From Flavobacteriales bacterium (lineage in GTDB: Bacteria; Bacteroidota; Bacteroidia; Flavobacteriales_D; Crocinitomicaceae): a DNA stretch of 6,550 nucleotides. Under the pieces are notes generated by a model, which saw only the letters and a list, made by a program, of their open reading frames with translations, ran no database searches and was not told the origin of the DNA. Below, piece by piece: positions 1-5,699 of the stretch. The stretch is taken from the NCBI GenBank assembly GCA_947462695.1, contig CANHQC010000117.1:1-6550 (forward strand). Reading direction: 5' to 3'. A program made the position numbers and the translations under genes. Numbering within the stretch: the first letter of the stretch is position 1; every line of letters starts with the position of its first letter.

Positions 1-299
1 AACCGTTTATTCTCCAATTGCACACAAATAACATCAGAGGTATTATCTGTAGAATGATCATCTACAAAAATAAAGAGCGCAGGAAAAGACGATGAATTAT
101 TGATTGCCGAAAGAATAATTGGGATTCGTTCACGCTCATTACGAAAGGGAACAATCACTGTTAAATCGTCGATTTCAACCTTTTCGCCTTTCATTTCAAC
201 CTGACCTTCCTTTCGTCGCTGTAAGTTATAACCAACGGTTACCAATCCGAATAGCAACGATGAATAACCGAAAAAAAGAAAGCCAATTAAACTGCCCAT
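1..299 (-). CDS. Family 2 glycosyltransferase, membrane-anchored (N-terminal part, cut by window edge)
   Basis: Only the first 99 residues are present; the gene continues past the left edge. Residues 4-25 form a hydrophobic N-terminal helix, followed by a basic stretch (QRRK). The GT-A fold then begins with DLTVIVPFRNERERI (about 45-59). FIFVDDHSTDNTSD (about 76-89) holds the nucleotide-sugar-binding aspartates typical of GT2 enzymes. Such proteins transfer a sugar from an activated donor to a lipid or glycan at the cytoplasmic face of the inner membrane; donor and acceptor cannot be told from this fragment. The ATG lies inside the last codons of the upstream flippase-like gene, with a 13-base overlap in another frame. 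This points to one transcript and coupled translation. GT2 family assignment is firm; the specific role is unknown. Confidence 0.88.
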   Translation of the reverse strand, partial: MGSLIGFLFFGYSSLLFGLVTVGYNLQRRKEGQVEMKGEKVEIDDLTVIVPFRNERERIPIILSAINNSSSFPALFIFVDDHSTDNTSDVICVQLENKR

Positions 300-1186
300 T
301 TCCGATTCACATTTACGATGATCAAGAAAAACAATGCCGGTAAAAGAAGGTTAAGTATCCAGATCCACAGTGTGGTGGAAAACACTTGATGTATGTCAAA
401 TCCAATAGGTGCCAACATCAACCAAGCTATCGAATCGCGAATAAGAATTTTCCCAAAAAATAGAGATGGAATCAAGGTGACAACAAGGTAAATCTGCCAA
501 ATAAGTAGGATTATCGACCAATCGATTGATGCGCCAAATGCTATAAATAACAGCGAAAATTGAATAGTAAAAATGGTGTGCCGCAAACAACTAAGTACAA
601 GAAGTTCTATTTTAAATGGTAACGTAAGACGTGAATCACCCTCAGCCCCCAACTTACTATTGATCCAACGTACCTTTCGAATCAACTTATCTAGGGATAA
701 ATAAACCAGTACAGAACCTATAGCAACTGCAATCACCAATGTAATACTCAAAAATTGCAGGTGCTGAGGTAGAAATGAATCCTCCAAAGCTATACATGCC
801 AATACTCCAAAAATCATAGTTGCCGTGAACTGTGCCAAATTTCCATATTGTGTCAGGTAAACTACTTTCATTTTTTCAGCACGATCAAAAAAAGACATCC
901 TCCCAATAAAATTCCCCAACATTGATGGTGTAAAAAATCCGGTTACCATTCCGGCCGCAAACGCATGAAACTGAGGAATTTTTTCGACGTTATGGGGGAT
1001 TTCACTTAACGAAACCTGCCATTTTCTCCATTCAAGAAACCAATTTACTGGGACAAAGACAATACACAAGATAAACGCCCATACTTCTTCAATGAAAAAA
1101 GGCGCTACTTTACCTGGTAATTTTTGCACGTGATTGAAAAAGTAGCACATTAAAAGACCAAACAGCAATAGTTTGATTATGCGCAT
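287..1186 (-). CDS. Flippase-like / lysylphosphatidylglycerol-synthase transmembrane-domain protein
   Basis: A 299-residue integral membrane protein with roughly seven or eight hydrophobic segments (about 2-18, 34-52, 75-90, 115-133, 145-165, 192-218, 223-245 and 270-292). Two conserved-looking stretches resemble the family of the LPG synthase membrane domain (YbhN/AglD-like): [21 protein letters not shown] at about 77-97 and [19 protein letters not shown] at about 237-255. Relatives are annotated as putative lipid or glycolipid flippases. There is no soluble aminoacyl-transfer domain, so actual lysyl-PG synthesis is not expected. An upstream in-frame ATG at 1219 would add 11 residues ([11 protein letters not shown]). 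I prefer the ATG at 1186 because an AAGAGG Shine-Dalgarno-like site lies seven bases before it and the protein then begins at the first helix. It overlaps the following GT2 gene, which suggests a joint role in moving and glycosylating an envelope lipid (inference). Confidence 0.75.
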   Translation of the reverse strand: MRIIKLLLFGLLMCYFFNHVQKLPGKVAPFFIEEVWAFILCIVFVPVNWFLEWRKWQVSLSEIPHNVEKIPQFHAFAAGMVTGFFTPSMLGNFIGRMSFFDRAEKMKVVYLTQYGNLAQFTATMIFGVLACIALEDSFLPQHLQFLSITLVIAVAIGSVLVYLSLDKLIRKVRWINSKLGAEGDSRLTLPFKIELLVLSCLRHTIFTIQFSLLFIAFGASIDWSIILLIWQIYLVVTLIPSLFFGKILIRDSIAWLMLAPIGFDIHQVFSTTLWIWILNLLLPALFFLIIVNVNRKWAV

Positions 1187-1193
1187 ACTTTTA

Positions 1194-1199
1194 CCTCTT
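1194..1199 (-). promoter_or_regulatory. Shine-Dalgarno-like site for the flippase-like gene
   Basis: AAGAGG on the minus strand ends seven bases before the ATG at 1186. Strong purine sites are uncommon in Bacteroidota, so this one helps choose the 1186 start over the in-frame ATG at 1219. Confidence 0.45.
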
Positions 1200-1232
1200 A
1201 TTTTTATAGCTTTAGCCAAGAATCCAGATTCA

Positions 1233-1790
1233 ATGGTTGAAGATAAAATAATTCTAGGAATTGACCCCGGAACTACCGTTTTAGGTTACGGATTGGTTCA
1301 TGTCAAAAACAATCAGTTAAGCATGGTTAATTTTGGGGTTATTCAACTTCACAAACTTGCTAATCATCCAGATAAATTAAAGCGAATATACGATCGGATT
1401 TCAGGAATAATTGATGAATTCCATCCAGATGAAATGGCCATTGAAGCACCATTTTTTGGCAAGAATGTTCAATCGATGTTAAAGCTCGGCCGTGCGCAAG
1501 GTGTTGCAATCGCTGCTTGTTTAGGTAAGAACATCCCCTTTGAAGAATACTCTCCAAGAAGAATCAAGCAGTCAATTACGGGAAATGGTAACGCTTCTAA
1601 GGAACAAGTCGCTGCTATGCTACAAAAATTACTGCGCTTCGAAGACATGCCGAAATACCTTGATGCCACTGATGGTTTAGCAGTAGCTGTTTGCCACCAT
1701 TATTCGAAAGGAATAGGTGAACACAACAAATCAAAAGGAACTAATTGGGACAGTTTTCTCCGTGCCAATCCGGAACGAAAGATGCGCTAG
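1233..1790 (+). CDS. ruvC: Crossover junction endodeoxyribonuclease RuvC
   Basis: RuvC is the dimeric resolvase that cuts Holliday junctions made during recombination and fork repair, working with the RuvAB branch-migration motor. All four catalytic acidic positions known from E. coli RuvC have clear counterparts: D11 in GIDPGTT, E71 in [10 protein letters not shown], and D144 and D147 in [14 protein letters not shown]. The DNA-binding region is also recognisable ([12 protein letters not shown] at 84-95, [20 protein letters not shown] at 107-126). From this start the protein has 185 residues, the normal family length. The frame is open back to 1173, but that would add 20 residues before the first beta strand and reach into the divergent gene, so the ATG at 1233 is chosen. 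The C-terminal tail ([13 protein letters not shown]) is of the type seen in Bacteroidota RuvC. It is probably co-transcribed with the membrane protein gene six bases downstream. Confidence 0.97.
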   Translation: MVEDKIILGIDPGTTVLGYGLVHVKNNQLSMVNFGVIQLHKLANHPDKLKRIYDRISGIIDEFHPDEMAIEAPFFGKNVQSMLKLGRAQGVAIAACLGKNIPFEEYSPRRIKQSITGNGNASKEQVAAMLQKLLRFEDMPKYLDATDGLAVAVCHHYSKGIGEHNKSKGTNWDSFLRANPERKMR

Positions 1791-1796
1791 ATCAAA

Positions 1797-2423
1797 ATGA
1801 AACCAAACCTCGAAAAACACAACTACCTTTTTTTATCTATTACCTGGATTGGACTGCTGTGTTTTGTGCTTTTCTTTATTCTTGGGGCTGAATATTATCC
1901 CGGTGGTTCGAATGTCAATCCTAAATCAGTTGGATTTAATTGGTTAACCAATTACTGGAGTGAACTATTAGGCAATCATGCTAAAAACGGTCAACTAAAT
2001 ACTGCCCGACCTTTTGGCATCACAGGAGCAATCTCATTAGCCCTAACACTCTCTGTTTTTTGGATATTTATCCCATCAAAATTAAACCTGGTAGATGGGT
2101 ACAAACGAATCATTCAATCTGCCGGCCTGCTTGCAATGATCTGTTCTGTTTTAATTTTTGGTCAAGCACACGATGTGTTTATAACATTAAGTGTCATGTT
2201 TGGCAGTATTGCGTTCATTCTACTTTTAATTGGATTATGGAACTCCAATTACCATTTCTTGTTTTGGTGGTGCCTGTTATGCCTCGCATTAATTTTACTA
2301 AACACTGTGATTTACCTAACTAATTGGAAAATTAATTCATTAGCAGCGCTTCAAAAAATCACCTTTGTTATAGGAATTGCATGGACGGCATTCACAGCAT
2401 CATTTCTTTCGATTCGTCGCTGA
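1797..2423 (+). CDS. Six-helix membrane protein of unknown function
   Basis: I do not recognise a characterised family. The 208-residue product has about six transmembrane helices (10-30, 74-93, 105-121, 126-148, 152-175 and 185-205). A polar loop of about 43 residues between helices 1 and 2 is the most distinctive part: YYPGGSNVNPKSVGFNW, then TNYWSELL, NG and NTARPFG. This GGS / NYWSEL / NG-N-ARP pattern recalls DUF998-like and related uncharacterised bacterial membrane proteins, but that link is from memory only. QAHD at 123-126, near the start of helix 4, is a possible functional spot. There is no signal peptide beyond helix 1 and no catalytic motif. The start lies six bases after the ruvC stop, so the two are likely co-transcribed, although a functional tie to recombination is not implied. 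The gene ends five bases before the convergent lipoprotein gene. Confidence 0.85.
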   Translation: MKPNLEKHNYLFLSITWIGLLCFVLFFILGAEYYPGGSNVNPKSVGFNWLTNYWSELLGNHAKNGQLNTARPFGITGAISLALTLSVFWIFIPSKLNLVDGYKRIIQSAGLLAMICSVLIFGQAHDVFITLSVMFGSIAFILLLIGLWNSNYHFLFWWCLLCLALILLNTVIYLTNWKINSLAALQKITFVIGIAWTAFTASFLSIRR

Positions 2424-2428
2424 TATAG

Positions 2429-2842
2429 CTAGTTTAAGCGTTTAGGCGTTACACTTTCCGGTTGAAAATTATTCCTTGGCGACGGTTTTAACACCGTGTT
2501 CGATTGTATTATCAAGGTATCCAATATTGATGTGTACATTTCTTGCATCTCATACTGTTTTGAGCCATAATAAACCATGCTTCGTTCTAAGCGACTCGAA
2601 GAGAGCTTGTATTTATCGAGAATCACATCACCAGATAATTTCAACGATTTGTAATAATTTGATAATTGTATATATTTCGTTTGTAAGTGAGATTCCATTA
2701 AGGTTAGCTCCTTTAACACCATAATCATCGTATCTTTTGGAATGACATCACTTGGTTCATCTAAGGCGTATGGTTCACTTTGGCATCCAGACATGCCAAT
2801 AATCAACAAAAATAAGATGAAATGTAAAGGTCCTTTAGTCAT
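2429..2842 (-). CDS. Small DUF4296-like lipoprotein
   Basis: A 137-residue predicted lipoprotein. The N-terminus has a short positive end, a hydrophobic run (HFILFLLIIG) and a lipobox ending MSGC with Cys20, so it should be lipidated and held at the inner or outer membrane. The mature part is mostly helical and charged. DVIPKDTMIMVLKELTLMESHL (about 32-53), then SNYYKSL, RLERSMVYYGSKQYEMQEMYTSILDTL (about 84-110), matches the DUF4296 layout known in Bacteroidota: an essentially all-helical domain with a 'P...l..il.el.l.E' start and a 'yY...p..y..iy..v...l' end. No function is known. The last 20 residues are polar and rich in Pro and Asn. Its ATG overlaps the stop codon of the upstream dihydroorotase-like fragment (ATGACTAA), which suggests translational coupling in the operon led by the mannose synthase-like gene. 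Confidence 0.82.
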   Translation of the reverse strand: MTKGPLHFILFLLIIGMSGCQSEPYALDEPSDVIPKDTMIMVLKELTLMESHLQTKYIQLSNYYKSLKLSGDVILDKYKLSSSRLERSMVYYGSKQYEMQEMYTSILDTLIIQSNTVLKPSPRNNFQPESVTPKRLN

Positions 2843-3011
2843 TGAAGATTATTATTTTACCACATACGCGTTCAATGCTCTCGTTAGTTTCCTCGATAGT
2901 AACACGCGGTGCAACTTTCGCTATTCGAGCATTTTTTAGGAATGCACATCCAAGCCAAAGTTCACCCCCATTAACTAATGTTTCTGATTTAATTAACGTG
3001 CCCGTTGTCAT
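2835..3011 (-). pseudogene. Truncated dihydroorotase / amidohydrolase N-terminal fragment
   Basis: A 58-codon open frame, ATG at 3011 and TAA at 2837-2835, lies four bases after the stop of the mannose synthase-like gene. TLIKSETLVNGGELWLGC, then AFLKNARIAKVAPRV and SIERVCGKIII, reads like the N-terminal beta segment of dihydroorotase and other cyclic amidohydrolases ('LIKNaxIVNeGxxxxxdvLIxxgRIxKIa...viDAxGKxllPG'). A real enzyme continues with PG-x-ID-x-HxHxR, which carries the metal-binding histidines, and then about 350-400 residues of TIM barrel. Here the frame ends in FND and a stop, and the lipoprotein gene begins at once, so the product cannot be a dihydroorotase. The region has no internal stop or frameshift. 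Dihydroorotase is, as I recall, a common neighbour of these two genes in Flavobacteria, which fits an internal deletion. Alternatives are a small retained beta-domain protein, an assembly deletion, or chance resemblance. Confidence 0.6.
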
Positions 3012-3015
3012 AAAC

Positions 3016-3729
3016 TTAAAATTTCATGAAACGCATGCGCCACACGCCAAAGAAAGCTTCTTTAAAGATACCTGAACTCATTTTTGATGTCCCATATTGA
3101 CGATCGATAAACGTAATGGGCACTTCCTTAACCTTAAACTTTAGTCGAATGGCTGCGTATTTCATGCAAATCTGAAAAGCATACCCTTTAAATGGAATTT
3201 CATCTAGTCGAATGGACTCCAGCACCTTACGTCGGTAACACTTGAAACCTGCTGTTGTATCTTTTATTCCTATCAATAGAATAATTCGAACATATAAACT
3301 GGCAAAATAAGACATTAACACCCTTTTCAATGGCCAATTTTTAACTTTCCCTCCTTTGCAGTAGCGTGAACCAATGCTCAAATCTGCGCCTTTTGTTGCG
3401 CATGCATCATACAACCTAATTAAATCTTCAGGGTTATGTGAGAAATCACAATCCATTTCAAATATATACTCATATTTATGACGAATGGCCCATTTGAATC
3501 CATGAATGTACGCTGTTCCAAGTCCTAATTTTCCTTCACGTTTCTCCAAAAATATTCTATCCGTGAATTCCTGTTGTAATTCCTGAATTTTTTCAGCAGT
3601 TCCATCAGGTGAATTATCATCCACATAAAGGATATGAAAATCTTTCTCAAACGACATGACAGTACGTGTCATACGTTCTACGTTTTCTATTTCATTATAG
3701 GTGGGAATAATTACGACTGTGTCTGACAC
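3016..3729 (-). CDS. Polyprenol monophosphomannose synthase-like family 2 glycosyltransferase (DPM1 type)
   Basis: A 237-residue soluble GT2 enzyme like dolichol-phosphate mannose synthase. It is expected to transfer mannose (or another hexose) from a nucleotide sugar to polyprenyl phosphate at the inner membrane, giving a lipid-linked donor for envelope glycans. In order: VVIIPTYNEIENV (5-17), ILYVDDNSPDGT (33-44), REGKLGLGTAYIHGFKWA (64-81), FEMDCDFSHNP (90-100, acidic metal/nucleotide motif), GSRYCKGGKVKNWP (120-133), DTTAGFKCYRR (157-167), KGYAFQICMKY (181-191), and VPITFIDRQYGTSKMS (203-218). There is no C-terminal membrane domain, as in the short DPM1 class. The motif reads DCD, where DAD is usual as I recall. 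The start is GTG: an in-frame TAA directly precedes it, and the next ATG (codon 20) lies beyond the PTYNE motif. It leads an operon with the dihydroorotase-like fragment and the lipoprotein gene. Confidence 0.92.
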   Translation of the reverse strand: MSDTVVIIPTYNEIENVERMTRTVMSFEKDFHILYVDDNSPDGTAEKIQELQQEFTDRIFLEKREGKLGLGTAYIHGFKWAIRHKYEYIFEMDCDFSHNPEDLIRLYDACATKGADLSIGSRYCKGGKVKNWPLKRVLMSYFASLYVRIILLIGIKDTTAGFKCYRRKVLESIRLDEIPFKGYAFQICMKYAAIRLKFKVKEVPITFIDRQYGTSKMSSGIFKEAFFGVWRMRFMKF

Positions 3730-3821
3730 TTAAAAGAAAATTGACGTCTAAAATTAAGGAATAATCATGAACAAATAAAAGTTGTTTTACTTATTAGCCG
3801 TTTAGTCTCTATTTTTACGTA
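3730..3821 (-). promoter_or_regulatory. Divergent intergenic region, presumed promoters in both directions
   Basis: This 92-base AT-rich gap separates two genes that point away from each other, so it should hold both promoters. On the minus strand TTG (3774-3772) and TAATTTTA (3756-3749) resemble the Bacteroidota -33 (TTG) and -7 (TAnnTTTG) boxes. The -7 box has one mismatch, and the 15-base spacing is shorter than usual. On the plus strand TATTTTTA (3810-3817) is a one-mismatch -7 match, but it lies only four bases before the start codon and has no well-placed TTG. Neither assignment is firm. Confidence 0.25.
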
Positions 3822-5210
3822 GTGAAAAAGTCCATTTCTCTTTTGATTGTTCTCCTTGTTTCTTCAATTTGGTTGAATGCCCAAACAAGTAAGAATTGCA
3901 CGTTATTGGACAGGTGGTTTAACGACTCGCTCATTACAAACTCAAGTCAAGCACGTTACAGCGGATGTTGGGGATTCACCTTCAATGGAAAAGATTACGC
4001 AACCATTGGATCGACGGAAGGAACACATTTTTTTGAACTGACTTCTGACCAAAAACTTAGGGAAATTGGATTTGTAGAAGGCCGTTTTAACTCTTCTCAA
4101 GTTATTCATCGCGAACAAAAGACGTATCGAAATTATGCGTATGCGATCTGCGATGAGGGCAACAGCAGCCTTCAAATAATAGATTTGAGTTTTCTTCCCG
4201 ATTCAATTCAACAGGTTGCAGATATTCAAGACCAACGGTTCGGAAAAGTACATAACCTATATATTGATACAACTCACGCGTTATTGTACGCATGTCTAGT
4301 TACACCAATTGTGAACAACCAACCGCAATCACTGGTGCCCATGCGTGTATTTTCTCTGCAGGATCCCTTAAATCCTGTTTTATTATGGGAAGGTCCTGAG
4401 GATATCTTTGAAGTACACGATTGTTACGTCCGTGATAACATTGCCTTTTTAAATTGTGGTCAAGAGGGAATTCGAATTTACGATTTTACCATGCCTACAT
4501 CACCTGTTTACCTATCCAATTTGACTTTTTATCAAGATCAAGGATATAATCATCAAGGCTGGTTGAGCCCAAACGGCAAAACCTATGTCTTTGCAGATGA
4601 AACCACAGGAAAAAGGGTGAAAAAATGTTCCTATGACAGTACGAATCACCTACTCACCATTGATGCACTCTTTGGTACAACTAATTATGCTGAAGCCGTT
4701 CCGCACAACATTATTTGCACTGACAACTGGGCATTTGTTGCTTACTACAACGAAGGATTGAGAATTTTTGATATTCGAGAAAAACCAATTGAAGTTGCGT
4801 TTTATGACACGTACACGCAGAACTCGTTTTTCAATATGAACGGTGCGTGGGGCGTATTTCCCTTTCCTTCAGGATTGGTTATTGTCTCAGACAGACAAAA
4901 TGGGCTTTTTCTTTTCAACTTTGAAGAGGAACCTTTATTAGCTCAAACGGCAGGTGAATTCCAAGTATATCCAAACCCAATAATCAATCAGCAGGGTTTT
5001 ATTGTTCGATCGGGAAATGATGAAATTGCCAACTTCACTGTCACGTTAAGTGATGAATTCGGGAAAATAATTTGTACATCAACAGTAAACGGATTTTCAT
5101 ACGCCTCATTGGAAAGTCCAAATTCACCCGGGATTTATTTCATTCGTATTACGTACCAAAATTACCTGGAAGAGGAAATACAGGTTGTTCAAAAGCTAGT
5201 GGTGTTTTAA
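3822..5210 (+). CDS. Secreted choice-of-anchor B family protein with T9SS sorting domain
   Basis: A 462-residue exported protein. Residues 1-20 are a signal peptide (MKKS, a hydrophobic core, then LNA before QTSK; cleavage likely after Ala20). Residues about 40-370 look like a beta-propeller of the choice-of-anchor B (LVIVD-repeat-like) type. Recurring blades include HNLYIDTTHALLYACLV (144-160), VHDCYVRDNIAFLNCGQEGIRIYDF (198-222) and PHNIICTDNWAFVAYYNEGLRIFDI (294-318). In this pattern 'H-N/D-x-x' leads to 'G-I/L-R-I-Y/F-D'. NHQGW and FADE (243-260) are also typical. Residues 381-462, opening QVYPNP and ending with GIYFIRI and QKLVVF, form a type A T9SS C-terminal sorting domain, so the protein should cross the outer membrane and be surface-attached or released. 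Its ligand is unknown. The start is GTG: upstream codons reach an in-frame TAG at 3795 with no ATG. The 3' end overlaps convergent recX by 15 bases. Confidence 0.88.
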   Translation: MKKSISLLIVLLVSSIWLNAQTSKNCTLLDRWFNDSLITNSSQARYSGCWGFTFNGKDYATIGSTEGTHFFELTSDQKLREIGFVEGRFNSSQVIHREQKTYRNYAYAICDEGNSSLQIIDLSFLPDSIQQVADIQDQRFGKVHNLYIDTTHALLYACLVTPIVNNQPQSLVPMRVFSLQDPLNPVLLWEGPEDIFEVHDCYVRDNIAFLNCGQEGIRIYDFTMPTSPVYLSNLTFYQDQGYNHQGWLSPNGKTYVFADETTGKRVKKCSYDSTNHLLTIDALFGTTNYAEAVPHNIICTDNWAFVAYYNEGLRIFDIREKPIEVAFYDTYTQNSFFNMNGAWGVFPFPSGLVIVSDRQNGLFLFNFEEEPLLAQTAGEFQVYPNPIINQQGFIVRSGNDEIANFTVTLSDEFGKIICTSTVNGFSYASLESPNSPGIYFIRITYQNYLEEEIQVVQKLVVF

Positions 5211-5699
5211 GTCAATCTGATTGTATGCATCTTGAATTAAATCAAGTTCAAATCCTTTACTAGCAACGAAACGAATCACCTTTACTTTTTTATTGAAGGC
5301 ATCTTTTTCAGCGGACAATTGGGCGTATTTTTTTTCAATCAACGAATGAATCGTTTCTATATATTGCTCACCCTCTAGCTCTTTCAAATGGCGATCGATC
5401 AAACTGCCGGCTATTCCTTTCTTTCGAAGCTCGCTTTTTAGCTTAATTCGCCCCCATTTTTTCATTCGAAATTTACCCTGAACAAAGGAAAGAACAAAAC
5501 GCTCCTCATCCAAAAACCGGTGTTCGAAAAGATGCTTTATAACACGCTCATTATCATCAACTGACAATGCAAAAGCTGACAATTTTAGCCTCACTTCTTT
5601 CTCAGATCTGTCCTGATACGCACAGAAAGGTTCGAGTCGAGTGACAACCTCAATAAACGAATAGGAATGCGTTGTTGTCTCAGAGGGTAATTTCCTCAT
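5196..5699 (-). CDS. recX: Regulatory protein RecX
   Basis: RecX binds RecA filaments and limits RecA recombinase and coprotease activity. This 167-residue form shows the three-helix-repeat architecture: VVTRLEPFCAYQDRSEKEVRLKL (about 18-40), VIKHLFEHRFLDEERFVLSFVQGKFRMKKWGRIKLKSELRKKGI (about 53-96), and a third, more divergent repeat to the C-terminus (KKVKVIRFVASKGFELDLIQDAYNQ). The RF-DEERF-SF-GKFR-KKWGR block is the family signature in Bacteroidota. The frame extends to a TTG at 5714. The ATG at 5699 is preferred, with a weak AAGGA just before it. It overlaps the end of the upstream RNase E/G gene by 20 bases, so the two are probably one transcript with coupled translation. In many bacteria recX sits next to recA; here it does not. 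Confidence 0.93.
   Translation of the reverse strand: MRKLPSETTTHSYSFIEVVTRLEPFCAYQDRSEKEVRLKLSAFALSVDDNERVIKHLFEHRFLDEERFVLSFVQGKFRMKKWGRIKLKSELRKKGIAGSLIDRHLKELEGEQYIETIHSLIEKKYAQLSAEKDAFNKKVKVIRFVASKGFELDLIQDAYNQIDLKHH

Noticed and set aside
119..343. Plus-strand ORF of 74 codons over the GT2 N-terminus
   Set aside because: It is antisense to a clear GT2 coding region and has no domain features.
1207..1214. TAGCTTTA as a -7 promoter box for ruvC
   Set aside because: It differs from TAnnTTTG by one base, but no TTG lies at a suitable distance upstream, and such near matches are common in AT-rich DNA.
1173..1232. Extended N-terminus of ruvC starting at 1173 (20 extra residues, hydrophobic)
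   Set aside because: The extension overlaps the divergent flippase-like gene, and family members begin just before the IDPGT strand. The ATG at 1233 gives the normal length.
2842..3075. Plus-strand ORF of 77 codons opposite the dihydroorotase-like fragment
   Set aside because: It has no recognisable motif and lies antisense to the better-supported minus-strand fragment and the end of the mannose synthase-like gene.
3741..3751. GACGTC-centred palindrome in the 3730-3821 intergenic region as an operator
   Set aside because: Only the six-base core is symmetric, with weak flanks; this length is expected by chance.
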